In this document: positions 42,986 to 55,258 of the stretch, piece after piece
Position numbering within the stretch: position 1 is the first letter of the stretch
Layout: each line of letters starts with the position of its first letter
Assembly: GCA_023078685.1 (NCBI GenBank)
Contig: JALGAS010000004.1
Span: 6,076,001 to 6,140,000, forward strand
From: Neopestalotiopsis rosae
Taxonomy: Eukaryota; Ascomycota; Sordariomycetes; Amphisphaeriales; Sporocadaceae
Direction: 5' to 3'
Length of the DNA: 64,000 nt
Position numbers and translations under genes: made by a program
The notes under the pieces: model-generated
What the model was told of the DNA's origin: nothing
Seen by the model: the letters and a program-made list of their open reading frames with translations, nothing else
Database searches by the model: none

Positions 42986-44284
42986 ATGATGAAGACCTTT
43001 CACGGCATCATGGCGTTAGCACTCTCAGTGCTCGAGGCCTTCACCGTAGCCGCACCGGTAGATGTGTCCGAGAAACGTGCCATCTCCTCCATCGTCACTG
43101 GCTCACCCATTGGCTTCGCGTCGAGCGTGACCGGCGGCGGGTCAGCGACGACTGTGTACCCAACCACGATTGCTGAGCTCAAAGCCTACTTGACCTCAGA
43201 TGACCCGCAGAACATTGTAATCTCGGGCACCTTCAACTTCCAAGGCTCGGAAGGAAGTTCAACCTATACGGCTTGCGATGCATACAGCTGCACTACCTCT
43301 GCCGGTGGCCAGGCTCTCTTGAACACTCTGAGCGGTTGCGGCTCCAAGTCGACCTATAGTGTGTCGATCGATACAGCCGCCTACCAAGGAATCAATGTCA
43401 AGTCCAACAAGACCCTGGTCGGCAAGAACAATGCAGTACTTTACGGCAAGGGACTGCGCTTCGTCGGTGTCTCGAACATTATCATCCAGAATGTGGCAAT
43501 CACCAATCTGAACCCCAAGTACGTGTGGGGCGGCGATGCCCTGTCCTTCAGTGATACCAACAACATCTGGATTGATCATGTGACAGTAAGTGCTTCGAAT
43601 TCGCATTACAGATGATCCACTAACAAATGACTCCCCAACTGCAGACTTCTTACCTCGGTCGGCAACACTATAGCTTCGGTACTGGCTCAAGCAATGGCAT
43701 CACCATCTCGAACTCGTTCCTCAACGGGTACACCTCAAACTCAGCTACTTGTGACGGACACACCTACTGGGGACTCGAACTCGTTGGTTCAAGCGACCAG
43801 ATCACTTTCTACAGTGAGTTGTCAAAACTTTCCGGTCCCTTCACAGCGTATGTACCGGGACAGACTCGGCTGATCATGAACAGAGAACTACGTGTACTAC
43901 ACATCGGGAAGAAGTCCTGCTCTATCCGGCAACACGCTCTTCCACGCCGTCAACAATGTCTGGTCGTCCAACAGTGGCCACCTGATCGAAGGTGACTCCA
44001 ACGGTATGGGGCTATACGAGGGCAACTACTTCCTCAACAGCCCAACAGTTCTTTCCTCCGACTTCTCTGGCCGTCTCGTCAGCTCCAATTCGGGAGATGT
44101 GTCTGAGTGTGCCTTTTACTTGGGAAGGAACTGCGTCTCCAACAGCTTCTCCAACTCTGGTGCTTTCAGTCGCAACGACAATTCATTCCTCTATTTGTTC
44201 TCTGGGAAGACGAACATTGTCTCTGCTGCTTCGGCATCGTCCATTCAGAGCACTGTCCCTAGCTCTGCTGGAAATACACTGTAA
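42986..44284 (+). CDS. Secreted pectin lyase (PL1)
   Basis: Exons 42986-43585, 43645-43813 and 43884-44284 give 389 aa. Signal peptide MMKTFHGIMALALSVLEAF (a second ATG follows directly). The right-handed parallel beta-helix has VGVSNIIIQNVAITNLNPK, GGDALSFSDTNNIWIDHVT, SYLGRQHYSFGT, NSATCDGHTYWG, and the TSGRSP motif bearing the catalytic arginine, then LFHAVNNVWSSNSGHLIEGD. The WGGDA and RQHY boxes match the pectin lyase subgroup (EC 4.2.2.10), which cleaves methyl-esterified pectin by beta-elimination, rather than calcium-dependent pectate lyases. It converges tightly on the GH43 gene, 83 nt between stop codons, so 3' UTRs probably overlap. Confidence 0.92.
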
Positions 44285-44367
44285 ATTATCTTGGAGGGAG
44301 GTCGAAGCGAGTCTACAAATCTTGAAATGTTCGAGATCTGATTGAAATACTTCTCAATCGTGTGATA

Positions 44368-46296
44368 TTATTCAATATAGTCAGGTAGATCATCATTGTA
44401 GTACTCTTCCCGAATCTTATTGAACCCCACATCTGGTGCATCGTACGGCCATGGAAACCCGTTTCCGCTCGCAAACAAACCAAACATAGCGCCGTCAAAC
44501 CCTGAGGGCAGGTCGCTTGAGGGAAATGTCTGCATCCAAGTAGTTGTGCCATTCTCTCTTCCGAAACCTAGGCTATACGTCAGATAGTTTGGCCTGATGA
44601 CCAAGTCTAGTTCTTCAGACAGCGCGGAAGCATTGAGTGGCGTTTCAATCGTCTTTTTTATCATTAGCACATGTCATCATTCATTACTTCTCCCCGACTT
44701 ACTGTGGGTCTGCTTCCTGGACCGCTGGAGGAAACTGTTGAGTCTACGAAAATACACAAACCAGTGGTGTTGGCGCAGCCACGTACTCCAATATCGTGAT
44801 GATTCTGGTCGCTTACATACGCCGTGACTCCCACTGATTGAAATGGTCCTAGGCCTTCTTCAATAGGCGAAAGCGTGGCCGTAAAGGTCATGTTCAGTGA
44901 TTTCTGCTTTCGCAAAATAGCCGATGGCGTGTCGCGGTCGCTCAAGGTGTAGGCATTTGGCAGCAGTACCACACCAGCACTGCTATTTGCTGCATAGCTG
45001 ACGATATCCGCCTGCGAGGCACCTTTGAGGCGGTAATTCAGTGTATACGGTGACCGAACTTGATACCAGCCACTGCCTAATTCCTCGCCCTCGAACAAAT
45101 CTTCGTAAGCTGGCGGCGGTCGCGTCTGGTTAGGCCCATAGTCGAAGCTCTGGCTTAGCAGCAGCATTTGACCGTCATTCATCGTCGGCCAGTCATCTTC
45201 CCAAGTGACAGGTACAAAAAAGGTTTCGCGACCGATTGCCCATCGATTTGGGCCGATATATCTATACGCGAGCAATGTGGCAAACCAACGACCGTCGGGA
45301 GTATCCGTCATGGTTGCGTGGCCAGTGGCGCCGATTGTCAGGTTTGTATCAACTCCGTTGAAAATTAAAGGATTCGTTGGCGATGCTGTCCACGGACCAT
45401 TTGGCTGATCTGACCGTGCAATGGTCGCGCGATGTGTAATGCCAGTACCGCCTTCAGCAATGAGAAGGTAATAATAAGGGTCTTTGTAAAAGAGCTTGGG
45501 GCCTTCAGGGCGTGTTGATGTTGTTACTGGCAAGGTTCCATTCCAGATATTGCCGAAGGCACCAATACATTTTCCAGTGACCAAGTCTACTTCGCACTGA
45601 CCAATCCCCCACAACCGGTCGTAGTCATTGTTGAGGGACATAAGGGTCAAGTAATTCTTACCAGAATTCGGGTCAGAGAACAGATGAGGGTCAATACCGA
45701 ATGGATCGCCCCTAACATGTCAGTCTCTCTTCAGTAGTAGCAAGTGTTTGTCGACAGGCATACCAGACAGGGGCGGACCAGTTTTCTAGATCTGGCGATG
45801 ACACCCAAAAGATGCGAGGATATGTCAACGGACTAGAATTGCCCATCATGGCCATTGATGTAATGTAGAAGACTCCATCAATGTATGATAGAGACGGCGC
45901 CCAGATTCCTTAGATACTCATCAGCAAAAGAATGGCACATTGTAAGCCGTAGAACACACCCATAGAAGTGGCTACACCACGAATGGGAATAGCTGCGGGG
46001 TCTATGATCGCGTGGGATACCAACGTCCATTCTGCCAAATCATCGGACGAGTAGATTGGGATCCCAGGAAAGCTGAGAAATGATGACACTGCCACATAAT
46101 ACTTTTCGCCAACACGCAAAACCGAAGGATCGGGATTCCAACTGTCAGAATTCAGCGATGAGGGGACTTTGACAAGTTCTGATGTAAAAGCATGAGCTCC
46201 AGCCTACCCTGTAATTATCGGGTTCTTTAGTGAATGCACACTGAACTGCAGCGTGAAAGCAACGAAGAAAAGGATTAGTTTTCGCAACTCCATCAT
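44368..46296 (-). CDS. Secreted GH43-family beta-xylosidase / arabinofuranosidase
   Basis: Exons 46296-46208, 46141-45960, 45908-45764, 45711-44703 and 44652-44368 give 569 aa. Signal peptide MELRKLILFFVAFTLQFSV. The five-bladed propeller shows NPDPSVLRVGEKYYVA (catalytic base D), GIWAPSLSYIDG, GDPFGIDPHLF (pKa-tuning D) and RPEGPKLF (acid E), the full GH43 triad, and the C-terminal beta-sandwich (GSGWYQVRSPYT onward) is typical of long GH43 forms. Introns are 66, 51, 52 and 50 nt. It releases xylose or arabinose from hemicellulose or pectic arabinan; substrate is not fixed by sequence. Divergent from the sugar transporter by about 1.07 kb. Confidence 0.92.
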
Positions 46297-47361
46297 GCTA
46301 AATGTGTTGTATATTCCCCAGCAGTATCTCCCGAAGAAATTCTGATTCCAATGTATGAATTGGAAATAATGGATTGCATTTGCCATCTCGCCCTTCGCTT
46401 CCGCCCTTTTATTGATCTTTTAGCCGAGTATTCTGCAATTTCCTGTGGCTTAATTGGTGGAACTAGAGCCAAATAAGCCGTTGCATGTTGGGCATATTTC
46501 TTCCACAATACTCATATGAGAAGCCTTGGCCCTGATGAGCAAAAGCGAGTTACCCATTGTCTCATTTGACAAAGCGCTGGCCGCTGCCTCTTCTCGTCGA
46601 GCTCCCTGAAAAAAATTCTCTTCCACACGAATGCACCTTCTGCAGTGGCGTTTCGCAGTGGAAATAAGCATGGAAAGCTGCCAAGATATACCCCAACAGG
46701 CTATCAGACATAGCGTGCTCATTCCCCGCGCCACCTGCAAAGTCTCAGCATATTTGCAAAAGTTGTTTTGAGCTCAAGTAGCGACTCGGTGAAACATATG
46801 CTGAGAAAACTGCTGGGTTGTGGCTCAAATATGATGGTCAGATTTTCTAGGTGGTAAAACTTGCCTATTTAAGCTGCTGACATCTCCGTGTCTCCTTACT
46901 TGAGTAATACGCGCCCACAATGTTTGACACGTCAATAACCGTGCAACCTCTGGACGCTATAATTGGCCCAGAAGTCATGGAACTCCGTTGTTCTAGACTG
47001 AGAAACCAAACGGCTTGCAGATCCGAATCCACCGCCTAAGCCCGGCACGCAATCGGGGCAGACCGGCGTATGCAACCTTATCTCTCTGTCCGGCTTCGGT
47101 AGTGTTTCGGCGGACCAACCTACCGAGTCCCGAGTGTGGAAAGGGAAGAGATTTTTCGAAAAGCGGTATGCCGCGATATGGCTAGAAAAGATAATGGCAA
47201 ATGCTGCTCGCTGCATTCATCAAATGTTTGCACAGTTTCTAGTCCCTTGCATCCTCCATTCCTCTGGATTTGCATCAAATTAATCAAGAGTGCTGCACCG
47301 GTTAGACTTGCGTACATCAAGCCCTCAAACTTGGAGACTCCGGAATCGACGAGAAAGAAAA
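46297..47361. promoter_or_regulatory. Divergent promoter, GH43 / sugar transporter
   Basis: About 1.07 kb between divergent starts. CTATTTAAGC near 46865 is a TATA-like site for the plus strand about 495 nt before the transporter ATG. Nothing coding was seen. Joint control by a carbohydrate regulator is plausible. Confidence 0.45.
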
Positions 47362-49408
47362 ATGACAGTCATAACCACGAGCAACCGCGTAAGCGGTGGC
47401 TGGCTTATTGCGCTGGTAACATTGGTCGACGCCAGTCAGTATTCTACCGAAGGCAACGAATGTGTTTGGACCTCGTACTAACCAACGACAGTGTCTGCCA
47501 TGTGGTTTGGATACTGCCAGGTGATACATCTCTTGCTAGCAATTCTCGAGCGCCAGACTAATCTGTCACAACAGGGTGTATTTGCTGGTGTTCTGGTATC
47601 AGATGACTTTTTGGAGTTATTTCCACAAACCAGTAATGCCAACATATCCGGAATCGTTACAAGCTGTTTTCTCGTAAGCGACTGTACGCGGATCATCTCC
47701 GCTCGTAATTCACAGCTACCGCATGCTGACCACCACCCGTAGCTCGGAGCATTTTTCGGGGCCATCCTCGCATTTGTGCTGGGTGACAAGCTTGGACGGA
47801 AGAAAACTATCGTACTTGGACACGCATTCAACTTCACGGGCGCATTGCTCCAATGTCTCTCCTGGTCCTTGCCTCAGATGATCATCGGGCGTCTGGTCAA
47901 TGGTTTTGGCATGGGAATGACCAGTACTATGTCGCCTGTATATTTAGCCGAATGCGCGCGATCGCATATGCGCGGCCGCCTTCTTGTCATTGGGGCAAGT
48001 TCCAATGTGACAAGCTTCTGCATTGCTAACTGGATTTCGTACGGTCTTTATTATCAGCCAGGCCCACTGCAGTGGCGCTTTCCGTTAGGGTTTCAGTTGA
48101 TATTCGCCTTCATTTTGGTTCCCATCCTCTTCTTCACTCCAGAGAGCCCGAGATGGTTGCTTTTAGTTGCAAAGGACGACGATGCGCTCGAGGTGATTGC
48201 TAGACTGGCGAACGTGGCGAGCGACGATGGGACGGCGGTCACAGAGTATCGGAGCATTAAAGAAGCTATTCGAATGGAGCGCGAAAGCCGTGTGCCGATC
48301 ATGGATGTATTGTGTCACCGCGATAAGACACAGAATTTCAGGCGACTCATCCTTAGCTGCGGTGCTCAATTCATGCAACAGTTCTCGGGTATCAATGCTT
48401 TGGGTAAGGCCAGACGCGCTGATCTTGCATACTGTGGATTCAATGCATGCTAACTGTTGCTCCAGGATTCTATCTTCCGACTTTGCTACAACAGAATATC
48501 GGGTTTGATAACAGAATGAGTCGTCTACTTACGGCCGTCATTGGCACGATATACTTTTTGTCTGCATTCGGGAGCATTGCAGTCATCGATCATGTCGGCC
48601 GACGAAGGCAAGTACTCCGGCAAATGGATCGTTGGTTGTCAATCGTACACTGACTCCTCGGACAGGCTCATGTTGATCGGCTCTGTGCTTACCGCCATAT
48701 GTCACCTCATCGCATCGCTGTGTCTTAGAGCTGGCACTTTGTACGAATCAAAGACGAAGATTGTAAGCTATAATCTATCATTTCCAACTTCAGATTTCGA
48801 TGATGACTGATTGAACCTCCTGTCAGATGGGCAATGTCGCCGTGGCCATGTTCGTTCTCTATCACGTCTTCTTTGCACCCACCTGGGGCGGAGTCCCCTG
48901 GGTATATGGTAAGTCTTGATCACATGCAGCATACTTTATTGTCCTTCATTGTCTATAAGTAAATATCAGCTCACACGATTCTCTCCAAAGCTGCTGAAGT
49001 AAATTCTCTCGGTTGGAGAACTCGAGGCGCCGCTGCTGCGACCGCGACCAACTGGATTATGGCATTCGTCGTTGTGCAAATCACAAAAGTTGGGCTTGAC
49101 AACTTGGGCTGGGCATTCTATCTGAGTGAGTCATCTTCCTCTTGAAACCCCGGCCTACGTTTCACTAATTGTTTCCAGTATTCGCTGTACTGACTTTCAG
49201 CTACGTTCCCGTTGTTTTCTGCTTTTATCCTGAGACAAGTTCAAGAAGCCTGGAAGATATGAATGATTTGTTCATCAGAAATCCTAGTGTCTTTGTATGC
49301 GGCAAGAAGGAAATGACACAATGCGCAAGGCCATTGGCGTTGATAGAAGCGGAACAATACCGCATCGCCAGAGCTGAAAGTACCCATATGCAGGAGAGAT
49401 TGGGTTGA
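47362..49408 (+). CDS. MFS sugar transporter, nine exons with one GC-AG intron
   Basis: Exons 47362-47434, 47492-47520, 47575-47673, 47743-48403, 48466-48607, 48666-48762, 48827-48908, 48991-49125 and 49179-49408 give 515 aa. Sugar-porter signatures are GVFAGVLVSDDF, DKLGRKKT, FFTPESPRWLLL, QQFSGINAL, DHVGRRRLML and FYPETSSRSLEDMN. Exon 2 is only 29 nt. The intron 48608-48665 uses GCAAGT as donor; with a GT donor the frame breaks, and with GC the RRRLMLIGS motif is restored. This is a 12-segment plasma-membrane sugar:proton carrier of the lactose-permease-like branch. It sits divergent from the GH43 gene, whose products it may import (inference). Confidence 0.9.
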
Positions 49409-49678
49409 TTCAGGACAGCTCGGCCGATTACGGCTGAGATTTCTTCGAATCATAGACTGTTGATGTGAGACAGGACCTGATGAGCAGGCGCATCTATCCC
49501 GAAGCACAAAACTCGGCAATTGTGCTGGAATGCGTTGCCGTTGGTGCTGTTTCTTTCGTTGTTCGGCTCTTCGCCCAGTCCTCCCACCAAATCATAGTTT
49601 CCTTTCTGCATACTCTGCTTCGCCCAACTGCGGTTGAACTATCTGGAACTACAGGGTGCCAATCTTGAATGCACTATC

Positions 49679-51908
49679 ATGACCTCCAGCAATTGCGATA
49701 ATCTGGGTCAGGAAGCACCAGGCCCCGGCTCCTATGTTTACACACCTCTGAGTGATGCGCGTTCAATTCGACTCATTCTATTGTACCCGGCTCCAGACCC
49801 AGCTATGCCCTTGAAGTGCACCATTACCACCCGACTGCTACCCGACGGAGTGTCATTCGAGGCACTGTCGTACCAGTGGGGTAACCCGCAGAAAACGCAT
49901 ACAATGTTTTGTGATGGTGTTCATCTCGGAATTACCATGAGCCTCTACAAAGCCCTGATCAGCCTGCGGTCAAAGGATACAGATAGGATCTTGTGGGTCG
50001 ATGCGGTGTGCATCAATCAAGACGATTTGGTTGAGAAGTCTACACAGGTCAGTTGCATGGCAGAGATTTACAAAGCCGCCAAAAGGACCGTGGTTTACCT
50101 TGGAGAGCCATCCAACAACACTGAGCTAACCATGGAGTCGATCAGAGAAATTGCCACGATGTGTATGAAGGCATCTGGGAAGCAGTTGGACAACATCAAT
50201 CGTATTGTGGACGACGACATTTACACTCTTATCTGCAGGGTCAGATATACCCCATTGGTTGGGACGTGTATGTCAGACAAAGGAGTATTAAACGCTCTCC
50301 GCACATTCTTTGATCACGGATGGTGGGACAGAATTTGGGTAAAATTTATACGTACAAAATATATTAACATATGCTAATGCAATAGTCAGGTGGTACAAGA
50401 GGTATGCCTTGGGAACGATCCCGTGGTATGTGCCCCCAAATTCTCTGTCAATACCCACCATGACTTATACTTATCCTTACGCAGGTTGTATGTGGTCATC
50501 ATACTATTCCTTGGGGTACAGTCTTACTTGTCTCGATGTGGATAGTGAGAGTAAGACGAAAGCTTACGATTCGGTCGCACGAGGATTGGTCCAGTCGCAT
50601 GATGCTTCCTGCTCTCATGCACGGCAATTTCCTCAAGTGCATCAATGGAGACCCATCAAGTTTGTTTCGGACAGCAGCGGGTTTCAAAGCAACAGACCCA
50701 AGAGATAAGGTATATGCACTTATAGCTTTTGAGTCCTTGAAGTTCAACCCTCGTTGCAAGATCCGGGTGGATTATGATTTGACCACAGCGCAAGTCTACT
50801 TTCAAGCTACTGCTTCTTGCATACTGCAGACATCAAGTCTCTGCATGTTACAAATCATTCAACACGACGACCCAGATTGGGACGAAGCATTCAGTATGCC
50901 AGGACGGTCGCTCGTTGTGAGCGAATTCGCAACGTGGATACCCCAGTTCAATTATGATTATCGCAGCCTTTTGTTTATCTGGGGAGAGCATTGGAACGCC
51001 CAAAGAGGGCTGTCTACTGCCTCAGATAAGGCTGACTCGGATATTCTCAAGCTTCAAGTCCGGGGTACAGAGCCAAGCCGAGATGGCGACAACGAGGCCT
51101 TATCACCGTGTCTACGTGCAAACCGTGATGTTCTCGCGATACGAGTCCCTCATGACTTCAATCTCAAACCGTTGACAGTGAGGGGTATTTTAGTCGATGT
51201 TGCAACGTCTGGAGGCATGCCTTTGAGTCACACCGCGTAAGACGCTGCCTTCCTCGTGTATCACGTTCAGAGCGACTAGTTGACACAGCTTTGGCTGTAC
51301 CAACACTCATCCTGACTGACGTGGTATCTACGAATAGGTGGGACCCTAAAAACGAGGACTTCTCGCTCACTGTATTGTTTTCAACTTTAGATGAGATAGG
51401 AGCCTCAGAACAGCCAGGCCCGGAAAGTCATACCAAAATGATGAGAGCGCAAGGCGTTCTGTCCACAATATTGCAAGCAGCGGATCAGGATGACGATAAA
51501 TCACGGGAACAGCTGCTCTGTTATTGGAGCTATGTAGCTGATGCCACTCAGACGACGACAAACAAGACGATGCTCGCCAATATGCAGTGCGGTTTCCCAG
51601 ATCCAACGATGCTGACCCAGCAACAAACGTTGGAGGCAGAGAAATGGATGACTCGCGTGCAAACGTACGCGCGTTCACGAAGAGTTTTCCGTACAGCCCG
51701 GGGAGTGTGGGGTACTGGGCCATCTGTAATAAGGGCTAATGATATTGTCGTGGTCGTGTATGGAAGCTACGTGCCTCTAGTGCTCCGTCGGAACCATGAA
51801 AAATGGCAGCTCGTTGGCACATGCTACTTACATGGTTATATGCAGGGACGAGCCGTTGAAGAGTTCCAGACGGGGAAGCTAGAGATGCAAGATTTTGAGG
51901 TAGAGTGA
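49679..51908 (+). CDS. HET-domain protein (heterokaryon incompatibility family)
   Basis: Exons 49679-50338, 50390-50425, 50485-51236 and 51338-51908 give 672 aa. The HET domain (PF06985) starts near VSFEALSYQWGNPQKTHTM, then LWVDAVCINQDDLVEKSTQV, MAEIYKAAKRTVVYLGEPS, HGWWDRIWVVQEVCLG and RDKVYALIAF. Exon 2 is just 36 nt. The last intron (101 nt) is supported by donor GTAAGA, branch CTGACTGAC and acceptor GAATAG. The C-terminus is poorly conserved, as in the family. HET proteins trigger cell death or self/non-self reactions when a partner allele differs; no neighbouring NLR or partner gene is visible here. Confidence 0.85.
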
Positions 51909-54900
51909 AAAAGAAACGATCTGCAGGTACCTCTGAAGCCCTAATTCCAACGCTGATCGTGGTTGTGCATTTGACCATTCGTCGCAGGACAACATGCTTG
52001 GCCTGATCTACAAAAGCTTTGCCGGCGTTCAGATTCACTCATTGAACAGACATGCCATCTTTTTTCTCGTACCGAGAGAATCTGAACACCCTCTCATATT
52101 GAAGATGTAGCGCTTCGTGTGCATGTTCAAGTACCTCACGATGCTGAGTTTCAACTGGTAACCCGACCTCTCTCATGATGAAAGGTTTGCTCCTCGGTTA
52201 GCCAACGAACTTTTGGCCTGCGGACAAAACAACCCCAACCTTGACATCCAATTCTTCGCAACTCGTCCCTCTTCTGTCGGCCAGGAAAAATCCTCGTCCA
52301 TTACACGCAGCAAGAAGGTCTCTAGCACGGATCGTGATCCTGTCATATGGCTGTTGCCAAATTGCTTCACGAATTCAAGGCAGATGTCACTTTTGGTCTA
52401 GACTATGTAGAGAGGCCTGCGCGCAGCGTTCATACCTTTGGATGACGAACAATGCCACTCGCCTTAGGCACTGTCTTCCTAGACACAAAGTGTACCAGGA
52501 ATCGCTGGCCCGGTCTGATGTTAGGTTTCCTCGAGAAAACTTCGACCACTCATCGGGATGCTCAGGAGTCTGGGACGACTTTCACCACTGAATCAAGAGG
52601 AACACGTTCTTATCCAGGTCGTAGGTGGTTTCAAGATGAGTTATGGTACCTATTGGGACGACTTTAAGGTGGAGCTGAGGCGAACTGCCTCCATGTGGCG
52701 GGTGGCATTCGATTATTCACCAGGGATCTCTAGAGCTTCTGTACTTATTATCGAAGCTGTATTATTCCATGTAATGACTGATATATGGGTATCTGTTGTG
52801 TTTCAGCCGCCGATCGACGCTCCAATTTGGCACCTACGACGGTAGTCCAGAGGCGCGACAAGGTGTGATAGCCTCCCGAAGGACAGCATAAGTCATCGAT
52901 CCATTGTCGAAACCACCTTCTGAGGTTCGTCCTGCAGCAAAGGCAGGATCGCGTAAGTTTCCATTGCGTGGATCTATTGCCTTGCACTGTCTCTATGAAT
53001 TGAGCATATTCAACAGCCGTCTAAAGTAGGAGATGAATTGGCATGCGAAATAGTGGGAAGATGATGACGATTCTTTACCAAAAGTCCACGAAGAAGGGTT
53101 CTTGATGGAAGATGTAGCAACAACAATCGCGAGTCAGATCTGTCAAAATGTGATCCATGCCACGGCACGGTCACCGCACGTAAATATGCACTTGCTGGCG
53201 AGCTTGAGCTGTTGAAGTATCCAGATACGGTGGAACCAAAGATGATTCAATAGAGCAGCTACAGCCTGTTTAGCCGGTGCTGGTGGCTCCAGGGCGCCCG
53301 GCTCACCACAATCAAGGGATAGCGCAGACGGTTAAGGGCTGCTCGTCAGTCGGCACTGCTTGATCATGCGCCCAATCATCTTTATGTTTGACGAGTATAT
53401 CAGTCGTGAGTGAGAGATCGGTCCATGCATAAGATAAGATACCGACTCGTATTAAGAATGATCACTGAGACCGCAAGCCACAAGGCGGACCTAGACCTGA
53501 GCCAGATCTGCCCCAGCATCAAGAAGACGGAAGGAGTCTTCTATATCTCCTCCCTCCCGGGGGCAATTGACCGGTTAGGGATTCTGCATTGCACTACCAT
53601 GCCAACAAACGATTGTAAGAGGTGGTATTTCTCTGCTGACTTGAACCTCACGTCAGGATGGAGAAGCAGTAGATTGCCGGCGGCTGCGTCTGGAAGAGGT
53701 CCAAATCTGTATGGGCTGTTTATGCCATTACAGTAATAAAGCTTGCGTGTTTCTTGCTTAGGACCCCTCTACCCGATCGGGTAGAGGGGGGCTTCTGTCC
53801 AGGGCCATGGAGTGTCAAGACCTGTCTATCCGTACCTTGTTGAGGTTTACGACCGACAAAACCATACATACATGATGCTTGAACGGCAAAATAGCGGATG
53901 GGCATTTATCCGTATGCTTCGGGCTTTCTTTTGCACAATAATGCGCTAGAAAATAATTATAACAGGTTGAGCGGGTCGAAACGCTTTAGCGGCCGTGATG
54001 GTTGACGCCGTTCCCCGCGATCACTTCACTCGGCAAGACCATACCTCTTCAGAGCAAGGTGCCGCCGACTTGATTCACTGCTCTCCCAGCAATCTAAGAC
54101 GACGGATGATGCCGAGGCAATTCCCATGCTCCCTTGCGCAGATTATCCCCGGAAGCCGAGAATAGGCACAAATTTAGTCTCCGAGGCGGCATGGGCGGGA
54201 ATGGAATGCCAACTGTAAAGAGGACGAATTTAGACTGTCAAAACTGTCAGACTCGAGAGTTTGGAGCATAAATGTCCAGACTAAGATGAAGACAGGGGAA
54301 CCCCGGCCAAGATGACGATCCTCCAGTTCGGTCCTACGCATGCATGTTGATGGTTGGCAGCAGTCGAGGCAGTTGTGCAATTCGAGTCGAGGCCAGTCGA
54401 GTCGAGTCCCACGCATCCCATTCATTTGGTTCGCGCGCACGCATTGGCTGGGCGCTGCACTTTTAGGGAGGGCCAAACCACTACCGAACGCTTGTGACGT
54501 CATACCTTCTCCAACGCGCCATCCCCCGATTCCTTCCCATTCTCGTCGCTCGTCTGGTCTCTTTACACCGTCTCACGAATGATGTCGCGAACTGCGGGAA
54601 TTAAACCTCATCCACGATAATGTATTCAAAAGATGGGTCGGAACTAGTCGCAATTGGACACAGGCTTGTGTGATTCCAGAACTGGTCCAGAACCAAACGA
54701 CTTCCGCGAAAGACTTGCGGTCAGTTTGACAGACGCCATTGTGCAGTCCCGAGGTCTTAACGTATTCTCGTTATTCTTTCTCCAATCTCCCCGCGTGGTC
54801 TGTCTGTCCATCTGGTGGCCGTGGCCATTACTTACTTACCTACCTGGAACCATGAGGTTTGTTTGCGGCTCGTGATCCTTCATCCTTCCTATTTCAAATA

Positions 54901-55258
54901 AGAAAATAAAACAGAGAGCAAAGCCACGCTCGATATTTGTCTGGTTCCTGATCCTGATAACAAGACCAGAATCCTTTCTGGCGTACCTTGCCATTTTTCT
55001 TCTCTCTGCATGCTGGATAACCCGAGGCTGCTTACCATCCTCAGTGTCACGAATCTTATTCTCGTTTCAACTTTTAGCCTTTCCATTTCCGAAACTTCTT
55101 CTGACTCTTCCCTAAGCTTCTTTCGTTCTCCTCTCCTCTTTTTACACTCCCTGTCCTGCTCGTGCGGCATAGTGCCCTCCGATCGTGACCATACCTGTTG
55201 TGCTCTACCCAGACTCTAAGCCTCTTCTAGCGGCAAGGCTAGAAACCACATCGCCAAG
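51909..55258. other. 3.3-kb gap, no gene seen
   Basis: Only short frames with no family features. A stretch around 52560-52850 keeps an open frame containing FKMSYGTYWDDFKVEL, which looks coding-like but has no start, splice sites or known relatives; it could be a gene relic. The right end holds the promoter and long CT-rich 5' leader of the gene at 55259. A perfect palindrome is listed separately. Confidence 0.4.
53764..53789. repeat. Perfect 26-bp palindrome
   Basis: The two 13-nt arms are exact reverse complements with no loop, centre CCCGATCGGG, flanked by CCCCTCT / AGAGGGG. It is in a gene-free stretch. Such a site could be a cruciform, a dimeric-protein operator or the footprint of an excised inverted-repeat element. 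Confidence 0.9.

Noticed and set aside
51227..51279. A 53-nt intron with GTCACA donor in the HET gene
   Set aside because: The donor is poor. The 101-nt intron 51237-51337 with GTAAGA, a CTGAC branch site and GAATAG keeps the frame with standard signals. Not fully excluded.
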